A DNA stretch of 61,731 nucleotides from Bacteroidota bacterium (GTDB lineage Bacteria > Bacteroidota > Bacteroidia > Chitinophagales > Chitinophagaceae). A model generated the notes under the pieces. The model ran no database searches. It was not told the DNA's origin and was given only the letters and a program-made list of their open reading frames with translations. Below, piece by piece: positions 1-6,407 of this stretch. Made by a program: the position numbers and the translations under genes. The first letter of the stretch is position 1. Each line of letters opens with the position of its first letter. The stretch lies in NCBI GenBank assembly GCA_023437225.1, contig JAEZGS010000009.1, forward strand, positions 1 through 61,731, in the 5' to 3' direction.

Positions 1-40
1 CCGTTTCTCCGTTTCTCTGTTTCTCCTGACTACCGACTAC
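1..40 (-). repeat. Tandem 8-bp plus 7-bp unit array downstream of the DUF3108 gene
   Basis: Three 8-bp units (CCGTTTCT, CCGTTTCT, CTGTTTCT) at 1-24 are followed by two 7-bp units (TGACTAC, CGACTAC) at 27-40. Read on the minus strand, the array starts 4 nt after the stop codon of the gene ending at 45 and consists of GGTAGTC-type then GAGAAACG-type units. The same two modules in the same order occur at 21998-22047. The array runs to the window edge, so its true length is unknown. Confidence 0.8.
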
Positions 41-44
41 CTAT

Positions 45-842
45 TCATCGCTTCGAAAGAAGGCTGGTCATTGGATGTCTGAGGTTTGCATACCCCATCA
101 TATCCACTTTGATACTTCCAACACTGATGGGACTTTCAATGCGTACGGGTACTTTGTTTTCATCATCGGTGACCCATACGGTCATTTTCTCACCGCCCTC
201 GAAGATCGTTCCTTTAATAAGCAGCGGCTTGAATTTGATCGTCTTGAATTTTCCGTAACGCGTTTTGATGGTTTCTTTACCCAGGTAACGCACATACATA
301 TTGAAGATCTCCTTATCAAGAAATAAGGTAAATGGAATTTTATCGTTCGTCTTGTATTTGTTGAAATCAATGTTACGAGAATAATAGATAGCGCTTAACA
401 CATCCTGCACACATCCGGGCACACGATATACACCCTCATTTGTAACGGCAGTATTGGTGACCTTGTTGAAAGTTACATTTTCATATTTCTTATAGCCCCC
501 TTCATACACGTTGCGAATGAACTTAAGTGGCTGCATGGTTGCGGTGTCCACAAAAGACTCGTATTTGTCTCTTACCTTAAAAAAGTTGTCGTAAAATGAA
601 AATGTTTTACCGTCGCCGATGATGTGGTATACGACGCGGTTATTCATCCGCTCGAGTCGCGAAGAAAACTCCGCTTCTCCGGCGGCGGCATACAAACCGG
701 CAACAGAATAGTACACCGTATAGTTCAGCTTTTCATTGGATGAAAACGCTTTGTTGGAGATCCCGCAAAAGTCATTATTCGTCTGCTGTGGAAATGCAAC
801 GGTTATCAGCAGCGATAACACACTGTATCGAAATAATTTCAT
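45..842 (-). CDS. DUF3108 domain-containing exported protein
   Basis: A 265-residue protein with an N-terminal signal peptide (about residues 1-19, hydrophobic, ending near FPQQ) and no further membrane segment. The body matches my recollection of the DUF3108 family: an N-terminal FSSNEKLNYTVYY stretch, aromatic-rich beta strands, and the C-terminal VWVTDDENKVPVRIES and SPISVGSIKVDM stretches. The family is periplasmic or outer-membrane associated and has no assigned reaction, so none is claimed. The ATG at 842 gives a normal signal peptide. It lies 12 bp after the membrane-protein gene on the same strand, so the two are probably cotranscribed. A tandem short-repeat array begins 4 nt beyond its stop codon. 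Confidence 0.85.
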   Translation of the reverse strand: MKLFRYSVLSLLITVAFPQQTNNDFCGISNKAFSSNEKLNYTVYYSVAGLYAAAGEAEFSSRLERMNNRVVYHIIGDGKTFSFYDNFFKVRDKYESFVDTATMQPLKFIRNVYEGGYKKYENVTFNKVTNTAVTNEGVYRVPGCVQDVLSAIYYSRNIDFNKYKTNDKIPFTLFLDKEIFNMYVRYLGKETIKTRYGKFKTIKFKPLLIKGTIFEGGEKMTVWVTDDENKVPVRIESPISVGSIKVDMMGYANLRHPMTSLLSKR

Positions 843-854
843 TCTCTCTCCATT

Positions 855-1862
855 TTATTCGCCCGGCTTCGTCTTGAATAAACGAATGCTTAAGATAAGC
901 AAACTACCAATTAAAGCAGGAATTACAAGATTAATTATCCATATGGCAAAGGACACAGCGAGTATGCCCATTGTATTTCCACTATAGATGGTAACCAGCT
1001 CAATGCTGGTCTTCCAACGCACTCCAAGGTCAGTGAAAACTGCTATCGATGGAATGATCGCCAGCGTCAGAAAAACCACGCTCACGGAGCAAAACGATTC
1101 CCACCAGCTGAGTTGCACATTGAACGCATCGAACAGAAGGTAATATTGCAACATGAAGATCAGAAACCGCCCGGCGCTTAAAGACAGCATTCTTAGTAAT
1201 ACGGTTGCCTGGAAGCCTCGTAATACGTCAAGATAGGGGGTAAGATTTTTCAGAAAGGGAAATCGCTCGATGAAGCCGATCAAACGGCCAAGTCGGAAAT
1301 ATATCAGCACAAGAATCAGGGCAGTGATGGCGATGCTGATCCACAATACATCAAACCATATGAAATCAAATCCCGCTTTTCCTGCACTGTTTCTGAGGTA
1401 CAACATACCCCCGAGGCCTGCCAGGAATGTAATTATAAGCTGCGCGATGCTGCAGACAAAAGTTACCGGCATTGAAGTGAGTCGCAATTCCTCTTTCACA
1501 TACAAGATCCGCCCAACATACTCTCCCACCCTGTTGGGTGTAAACAGCGCCATTGTGTTTCCGGTTAATACTCCCTTGAAAGCAGTTCCCAAATTGATAT
1601 GCTGCACATCGCGAAGCGACAGTTGCCATTTTCTGGCTTCCACACCCCAGTTGACGAACATGAGAAAAAATACAATTGCCAGTTCAATTGCAGATCTGCC
1701 TGATAGTGCTTCATAAACCTGCTGAAGTGAGGACTCCCAATCCTGCTGTCGCTGTACCTGCCGGTAAATAGAGAACAATACAAGGCAAAACACCGCGGGG
1801 CCAACAACATAGTTGAGGATTAATTTGATATTTTTGCCAGGTGCGAACAAAGTAGTGCGCAA
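855..1862 (-). CDS. Lysylphosphatidylglycerol synthase TM-region (UPF0104/flippase-like) membrane protein
   Basis: A 335-residue polytopic membrane protein with about eight hydrophobic segments (for example near residues 14-30, 58-72, 130-150, 170-190 and 300-325). The GRFLIFMLQYYLLFDAF and NTMALFTPNRVGEYVGR motifs are typical of the integral-membrane domain shared with the MprF flippase half. It lacks the cytosolic aminoacyl-transferase domain, so a lipid or glycolipid flippase-like role is inferred from family only. No ATG is available near the 5' end: the frame opens with TTG at 1862 (another TTG lies at 1850). The start is only 20 bp from the divergent ruvC start. It is probably cotranscribed with the DUF3108 gene. 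Confidence 0.8.
   Translation of the reverse strand: MRTTLFAPGKNIKLILNYVVGPAVFCLVLFSIYRQVQRQQDWESSLQQVYEALSGRSAIELAIVFFLMFVNWGVEARKWQLSLRDVQHINLGTAFKGVLTGNTMALFTPNRVGEYVGRILYVKEELRLTSMPVTFVCSIAQLIITFLAGLGGMLYLRNSAGKAGFDFIWFDVLWISIAITALILVLIYFRLGRLIGFIERFPFLKNLTPYLDVLRGFQATVLLRMLSLSAGRFLIFMLQYYLLFDAFNVQLSWWESFCSVSVVFLTLAIIPSIAVFTDLGVRWKTSIELVTIYSGNTMGILAVSFAIWIINLVIPALIGSLLILSIRLFKTKPGE
1829..1836 (+). promoter_or_regulatory. Candidate -7 element (TATTTTTG) for ruvC
   Basis: A perfect TAnnTTTG match about 47 bp upstream of the ruvC start. It lies inside the 5' coding part of the divergent membrane-protein gene, which is required because only 20 bp separate the two starts. No -33 TTG at the usual spacing was seen, so this is tentative. 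Confidence 0.35.
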
Positions 1863-1882
1863 AATAAATCAATCATCTCTTC

Positions 1883-2449
1883 TTGCAAAAGCCAACCCGT
1901 GTAATATTAGGCATTGATCCCGGAACCTTACTGATGGGTTACAGTATTATACAGATTCACGGCAACAAGCCCGAAATGATCGAGATGAATGTGTTGAAGC
2001 TGAATCCGCGACTGGATAACTACAAGCGACTTCAACTCATCCATGAGAAAGTAAGTTTGCTCATTAAAACCTATGAGCCGCACACATTCGCGATTGAAGC
2101 TCCATATTTTGGCAAGAACGTTCAGAGTATGCTCAAACTCGGGCGTGCGCAAGGCGTTGCGATTGCCGCTGCAATGCAGGCTGGCATTACCGTTACTGAA
2201 TATTCTCCGCGAAAAGTGAAACAATCGATCACAGGCAATGGCAATGCCGACAAGGAGCAGGTATGGAAAATGCTCCAGCAAATACTGTCATTAAAGAATC
2301 ATGAGTTGAATTCGCACGATGCTTCTGATGCGCTTGCCGTTGCAATATGCCATCACTTCCAGGACAATCCTGCACTTCAATCAACAGAAAAAAAATTAAA
2401 GGGCTGGGAAGCGTTCATAGCTCAAAACCCAAATCGTCTTCTCCGATAG
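1883..2449 (+). CDS. ruvC: Crossover junction endodeoxyribonuclease RuvC
   Basis: RuvC cleaves Holliday junctions made by RuvAB-driven branch migration during recombinational repair. The 188-residue length is normal. The acidic catalytic residues of the RNase H-like fold are visible: Asp12 in LGIDPG, Glu72 in AIEAPYFG, and the HDASDA motif with Asp146 and Asp149. The start is TTG at 1883; the next ATG comes only after the LGIDPG motif, so TTG must be used. The gene is divergent from the flippase-like gene and converges with the HIT gene, whose stop codon is 11 bp away. Slightly Lys/Arg-rich C-terminus; nothing else unusual. Confidence 0.93.
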   Translation: MQKPTRVILGIDPGTLLMGYSIIQIHGNKPEMIEMNVLKLNPRLDNYKRLQLIHEKVSLLIKTYEPHTFAIEAPYFGKNVQSMLKLGRAQGVAIAAAMQAGITVTEYSPRKVKQSITGNGNADKEQVWKMLQQILSLKNHELNSHDASDALAVAICHHFQDNPALQSTEKKLKGWEAFIAQNPNRLLR

Positions 2450-2460
2450 TTCAATGAAAA

Positions 2461-2862
2461 TTATTTCTTTGCACCCAATGCGTCCAAAATGTTTCGCTGG
2501 ATGTCTTCAAAATCCTGCTTTGTAAGTTGCAGCTTCTTACGGGTGAAATTAAGATCATCTGCGCCATTGATCGGCACGAGATGCATATGAGCGTGCGGCA
2601 CTTCAAGACCCATTACAGATATACCCACCCGGTCGCAGGGAAATATCTGTTCCATCACTTTTGCGATGGGCTTTGCGAACAGTAACATCTCTGATAAAAG
2701 ATCATCAGGAAGGTCAAAAAACTTATCTATCTCGACTTTTGGTATCACTAAAACATGCCCCTGAACCATCGGGTTGATATCGAGGAATGCAAAAAACTTT
2801 TCGTTTTCAGCGATCTTATAAGAAGGAATTTCCCCGCGGATGATCTTTGTAAAGATTGTCAT
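2461..2862 (-). CDS. HIT family protein (histidine triad nucleotide hydrolase/transferase)
   Basis: A 133-residue cytosolic protein of the histidine triad family, which hydrolyses nucleoside phosphoramidates or related nucleotide conjugates. The signature HAHMHLVP gives His90, His92 and His94 (His94 is the expected nucleophile, His92 helps). The upstream strand GHVLVIPKVEIDKF is the usual HIT core. The gene overlaps the 3' end of greA by 4 bp (ATGA arrangement), so the two are translationally coupled. The specific substrate cannot be read from the sequence. Confidence 0.92.
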   Translation of the reverse strand: MTIFTKIIRGEIPSYKIAENEKFFAFLDINPMVQGHVLVIPKVEIDKFFDLPDDLLSEMLLFAKPIAKVMEQIFPCDRVGISVMGLEVPHAHMHLVPINGADDLNFTRKKLQLTKQDFEDIQRNILDALGAKK

Positions 2863-3332
2863 ACTGTGATATTATCAATCTGAAACTTCACAACACCTGC
2901 CGGAACTTTTACTTCGGCAACTTCACCCACTACTTTACCCACGAGACCCTGCCCTATCGGTGAAGTGATCGATATCTTATTCTGCTTCAGGTCGGCTTCT
3001 TTTTCAGAAACGATCTGGTAAGTCAATTGCTTTTTCGTATTCAGGTTGGTAAGAGTAACTTTCGTAAGGATCGACACTTTGCTTGTATCCACATTATCTG
3101 CTTCAAGAATTCTTGCACTTGCAATGTCTCCTTCAAGCTTCTTGATTTTTGCTTCAAGAAGACCCTGACTTTCTTTGGCAGCATCATATTCTGCATTCTC
3201 CTTAAGATCACCTTTCTCGCGAGCTTCAGCAATGGCGCGCGCTGCGGCAGGCCGGTCTACAGTGCGCATACGCTGCAACTCTTCCTTCATTTTTTCCAGT
3301 GTCTCTTTGGAAACATACAGTACACCGTTCAT
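2859..3332 (-). CDS. greA: Transcription elongation factor GreA
   Basis: GreA enters the secondary channel of RNA polymerase and promotes cleavage of backtracked RNA. The 157-residue length is standard. The N-terminal coiled coil (about residues 8-75) carries the basic/acidic tip with the conserved GDLKENAEYDAAKE stretch, and the C-terminal FKBP-like domain contains SPIGQGLVGKVVGEVAEV. The ATG at 3332 is preceded by a perfect AGGAGG, unusual in this phylum. HIT follows with a 4-bp overlap. A terminator for the preceding operon lies just upstream. Confidence 0.96.
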   Translation of the reverse strand: MNGVLYVSKETLEKMKEELQRMRTVDRPAAARAIAEAREKGDLKENAEYDAAKESQGLLEAKIKKLEGDIASARILEADNVDTSKVSILTKVTLTNLNTKKQLTYQIVSEKEADLKQNKISITSPIGQGLVGKVVGEVAEVKVPAGVVKFQIDNITV

Positions 3333-3338
3333 AAATAA

Positions 3339-3344
3339 CCTCCT
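3339..3344 (-). promoter_or_regulatory. Strong Shine-Dalgarno site AGGAGG of greA
   Basis: On the minus strand AGGAGG sits 6 nt before the greA ATG, a textbook Shine-Dalgarno spacing. Bacteroidota genes mostly lack such sites, and I saw no comparable one in front of other genes of this window. Confidence 0.7.
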
Positions 3345-3361
3345 TGTTTTTGAGTAAACAC

Positions 3362-3400
3362 AAAAAAAAGAACAACGCCTCAGTTTTTGCTGAAGCGTTG
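3362..3400 (-). terminator. Rho-independent terminator of the rsmA-dehydrogenase operon
   Basis: Stem arms CAACGCCTCAG (3373-3383) and CTGAAGCGTTG (3390-3400) pair with one mismatch around a short loop. On the minus strand the hairpin is followed by a T-run (A8 at 3362-3369). It lies about 60 nt after the dehydrogenase stop and before greA. Confidence 0.8.
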
Positions 3401-3459
3401 CATCATCGATTTCGACAAAAATAAGTGTTTTCTTTAAATCTCAAAACCCCTGCCTAAAT

Positions 3460-4416
3460 TCATCGTCCAAGTCCAAGCTTGTCAACGACTACTGTAGCCA
3501 TCTTTAAGAATGCTTCATGGCTATATCCTGCAATATGTGGAGTGATGATAACATTTGTACGTGCAGCCAGGTTTTGCAATTGCGATCGTTCAAGGTCGCT
3601 AAGCGTTTCAAGCCGTTCATTCTCTAACACGTCAATTCCGGCTGCAGCAATCTTTCCATTGTCGAGTGCCTCTATCAATGCAGCAGTATCATGCACTTTC
3701 CCGCGCGATGCATTCAAAAATACAGGAATGCGTTCTAGTGCGTCAAAGAATGCGCGACCGGCCATATGTAACGTCTCGCTGGTAAGAGGTACATGGAAGC
3801 TTACAACATCTGAGTACCTGCAAAGCTGCTCCAGGCTTGCCTCTTTCACTTTTGCATTTCCAAATCCAAAACGGTACTTGTCATATGCGAGAACAGTAAC
3901 ATCAAATGAGGAAAGCAAGCGGGCAAAGGCCTCACCGGTATTTCCGTAGCCAATAATGCCCACTGTTTTTCCGGACAACTCAGTACCGCGATTTGCATCG
4001 CGGATCCATTTGCCTTCACGCACTTCGAGCATACTTGATGGGATTTTGTTCAGAAGCCCGAGCAACATTCCAAGCACATGCTCAGCAACAGCATTTCTGT
4101 TGCCCTCAGGACTGCTTACGCACTTAATGCCGCGGGTAGTCGCGTAATCCACATCAATCAGTTCCATACCACTTCCAAGACGACCAATCCATTTAAGACT
4201 TCCTGCTTTCTCCAGCATCGGTCGGTCGATCTTCAAACGAGTTGTAACAATCAATCCATCAATATCATGTACCTGCAGAGCTAACTCTTCATAACTGATC
4301 TTCGGTTGGTAGCTCACCTCATAATCGAGTTGTTCAAGTCGCTGCACCAGCCAGGGATGCACTTTTGCTGTGATAATAACTTTTTTGCGGGGATGCACTT
4401 TATAACTTTTTATCAA
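3460..4416 (-). CDS. D-isomer-specific 2-hydroxyacid dehydrogenase family protein
   Basis: A 318-residue NAD(P)-dependent oxidoreductase acting on D-2-hydroxy acids or 2-keto acids. The Rossmann motif GYGNTG follows GII near residues 154-161; the catalytic set is visible as Arg238 in NASRGKVHD, a Glu in the DVLENE segment (about 265) and His294 in ITPHIAGYS. It is shorter than SerA-type phosphoglycerate dehydrogenases and has no ACT domain, so it could be a phosphoglycerate dehydrogenase-like or glyoxylate/hydroxypyruvate reductase-like enzyme; the substrate is not determined. Its ATG directly abuts the rsmA stop codon, so the two form an operon ending at the terminator near 3380. Confidence 0.85.
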   Translation of the reverse strand: MIKSYKVHPRKKVIITAKVHPWLVQRLEQLDYEVSYQPKISYEELALQVHDIDGLIVTTRLKIDRPMLEKAGSLKWIGRLGSGMELIDVDYATTRGIKCVSSPEGNRNAVAEHVLGMLLGLLNKIPSSMLEVREGKWIRDANRGTELSGKTVGIIGYGNTGEAFARLLSSFDVTVLAYDKYRFGFGNAKVKEASLEQLCRYSDVVSFHVPLTSETLHMAGRAFFDALERIPVFLNASRGKVHDTAALIEALDNGKIAAAGIDVLENERLETLSDLERSQLQNLAARTNVIITPHIAGYSHEAFLKMATVVVDKLGLGR

Positions 4417-5169
4417 TCAAAAGCGGAACGTCAGTTCCGCAAATTGTTCCAGACTCAACTGTTCAGCTCTTTTGCTGAATAATTCTTCCTGTAATACGGA
4501 TGCTGGTAATACAGGCTTCAATGCATTTCGTAATGTCTTTCGGCGCTGATTGAAAGCCGCTTTAACTACTGTAAATAACGCTTTCTCAGAACGAATGTTC
4601 AGCGGTGTTTTGCGCGGTACGAACCGGATGACTGCGCTTTTCACTTTAGGTGGAGGATTAAATGCCTCCTCTCCCACCTCGAACAAATATTCAACGTCGA
4701 AGAATGCCTGTACCAGAACGCTGGTAACGCCATAGGTCTTGCTCCCTTCTTTCGCTGCAATCCGCTCTGCAACTTCTTTCTGGAACATACCGATCATGCA
4801 ATTGATGTGTTCTTTCCATTCGATCATTTTAAAAGCAATTTGCGAAGATATGTTGTATGGGAAATTCCCCACAACCATAAACGGCTCTTCAAACGGAGGA
4901 TCGATATCCAGGATGCTTTCATGAATTATGCGTCCCTGCAATGACGGGTAGTTGCGTTGAAGCCATTGCACCTTTTCGAGATCCAGTTCCACACACTTCA
5001 GATCAATGCTTTCAAGTTGCAATAAATATTTTGTAAGAGCACCGCCACCCGGGCCCACTTCAAGAATACGATGCACATCCTGTTGTAAAACATGGTCGAT
5101 GATGCGTTGTGAAACACTTTCATCTACAAGGAAATGCTGTCCCAGCGATTTTTTGAGCGAATAATCCAT
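4417..5169 (-). CDS. rsmA: 16S rRNA (adenine(1518)-N(6)/adenine(1519)-N(6))-dimethyltransferase RsmA (KsgA)
   Basis: RsmA dimethylates two adjacent adenines in the 3'-terminal helix of 16S rRNA using S-adenosylmethionine, late in 30S assembly. The 250-residue length is normal. Visible motifs are KKSLGQHFLVD at the N-terminus, the SAM-binding EVGPGGGALT (about residues 37-46) and the catalytic NFPYN (about residue 103). The C-terminal helical part has FNQRRKTLRNAL, also typical. The gene heads an operon with the 2-hydroxyacid dehydrogenase and is divergent from pdxA; the two share a 50-bp intergenic promoter region. Confidence 0.96.
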   Translation of the reverse strand: MDYSLKKSLGQHFLVDESVSQRIIDHVLQQDVHRILEVGPGGGALTKYLLQLESIDLKCVELDLEKVQWLQRNYPSLQGRIIHESILDIDPPFEEPFMVVGNFPYNISSQIAFKMIEWKEHINCMIGMFQKEVAERIAAKEGSKTYGVTSVLVQAFFDVEYLFEVGEEAFNPPPKVKSAVIRFVPRKTPLNIRSEKALFTVVKAAFNQRRKTLRNALKPVLPASVLQEELFSKRAEQLSLEQFAELTFRF

Positions 5170-5176
5170 CGACTGG

Positions 5177-5208
5177 CAAAGATATTAATTTGCTATTTTA
5201 GCGGGCAA
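5177..5208 (-). promoter_or_regulatory. Bacteroidota-type promoter of rsmA
   Basis: On the minus strand a TTG (rc of 5206-5208) is followed by 21 nt and then TATCTTTG (rc of 5177-5184), matching the phylum's -33 TTG and -7 TAnnTTTG consensus. The -7 box lies 7 bp before the rsmA ATG, so the leader would be very short. Confidence 0.55.
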
Positions 5209-5219
5209 TAATAGATAAG

Positions 5220-6326
5220 ATGAATACACATGCACATAAGCCGGTGATTGGAGTTTCGATAGGTGATATAAACGGTATAGGTCCGGAGGTGATCATTAAG
5301 GCTTTTTCTGATAACCGTGTCCTCGAAATGTGCACCCCCGTTATATTCGGTTCAAATAAGGTCATCAATTTTTATCGTAAGGCGATCCCTGATTCCGCTT
5401 TTAATTTCCAGGTGATCAAGGAAATGGGGCGTGTCAATCATAAACAGGTAAACGTACTTAACTGCTGGGAGGAAGACATAAATATTAACCCGGGCCAGCT
5501 TACCGACGTAGGAGGGAAATATGCCATCCGTTCACTCATCGCCGCAGTCGACGCATTAAAGCAACAAACCATACATGGACTGGTGACGGCACCAATTCAC
5601 AAGAAGAATACCCACTCTGATGAATTCAATCATACCGGTCACACGCCGTTTCTGAAAGAAACGTTTGGAGTGAAGGATGTGTTGATGCTGATGACCTCAG
5701 AAACATTTAAGGTCGGATTGTTAAGTGAACATGTTCCGGTCCGCGATGCACATATTGCAGTAACTAAAGAGAACATTTTATCCAAGCTTCACATATTGAA
5801 CCAATCGCTCATACGCGATTTCGGTATTGACAGACCTAAGATCGCAGTGCTTGGTTTGAACCCGCATGCGGGTGATGAAGGATTGATTGGAAACGAAGAG
5901 GAGTTGATCATCAAGCCTGCAATTCGCGAAGCAAAAAATAACAACATACTTGTTACTGGTCCTTTCCCGGCGGATGGATTCTTTGCAAGAAGCTACCAGG
6001 AACGCTTTGATGCTGTTCTGGCCATGTACCACGACCAGGGTCTTGTGCCTTTTAAGTCGCTTGCCATTGGGCAGGGAGTAAACTATACTGCTGGCTTACC
6101 GGTTGTAAGAACCTCTCCTGATCACGGAACGGCTTATGATATTGCAGGGAAGAATCGCGCAGATGCTTCTTCATTTCTTGAGGCTGTGTTCACCTGCCTG
6201 GACATTATTAACAAGAGAAATTTTTACGACGAAAACCACCGCAATCCACTTAAGAAGATCACCTCAGTAATACTTGCAAATGCAGTTGATGAAAAGATCG
6301 ATCCGCAATTGGATGATGTAGTGTGA
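5220..6326 (+). CDS. pdxA: 4-hydroxythreonine-4-phosphate dehydrogenase PdxA
   Basis: PdxA oxidises 4-phosphohydroxy-L-threonine in the DXP-dependent pyridoxal 5'-phosphate pathway. The 368-residue protein shows the start SIGDINGIGPEVI, metal-ligand histidines in HTGHTPFL and HDQGLVPFK, and the GLNPHAGDEGLIG and RTSPDHGTAYDIAGK signatures. In Bacteroidota the protein is slightly longer than the E. coli one, as here. It is divergent from rsmA (in enterobacteria pdxA and ksgA are cotranscribed, so the association is kept but rearranged). Its stop codon is followed 6 nt later by a heptamer array with a second arm of opposite orientation. Confidence 0.95.
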   Translation: MNTHAHKPVIGVSIGDINGIGPEVIIKAFSDNRVLEMCTPVIFGSNKVINFYRKAIPDSAFNFQVIKEMGRVNHKQVNVLNCWEEDININPGQLTDVGGKYAIRSLIAAVDALKQQTIHGLVTAPIHKKNTHSDEFNHTGHTPFLKETFGVKDVLMLMTSETFKVGLLSEHVPVRDAHIAVTKENILSKLHILNQSLIRDFGIDRPKIAVLGLNPHAGDEGLIGNEEELIIKPAIREAKNNNILVTGPFPADGFFARSYQERFDAVLAMYHDQGLVPFKSLAIGQGVNYTAGLPVVRTSPDHGTAYDIAGKNRADASSFLEAVFTCLDIINKRNFYDENHRNPLKKITSVILANAVDEKIDPQLDDVV

Positions 6327-6330
6327 TTTC

Positions 6331-6407
6331 AGAATTGAGAAATGAGAATTGAGAATTGGGAAGGGATTTGCACCTTTTCAATTCCCAATTCTCATTTCTC
6401 AATTCTG
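6331..6407. repeat. Opposed heptamer arrays forming a long hairpin between convergent genes
   Basis: Left arm: AATTGAG, AAATGAG, AATTGAG, AATTGGG at 6333-6360. Right arm: AATTCCC, AATTCTC, ATTTCTC, AATTCTG at 6380-6407. The outer 21 nt of the left arm (from 6331) and of the right arm (to 6406) are perfect reverse complements, separated by the inner units and a short spacer. The left arm begins 6 nt after the pdxA stop, the right arm directly after the stop of the convergent gene. It could act as a bidirectional terminator or 3'-end stabiliser, though there is no T-run. Confidence 0.85.
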
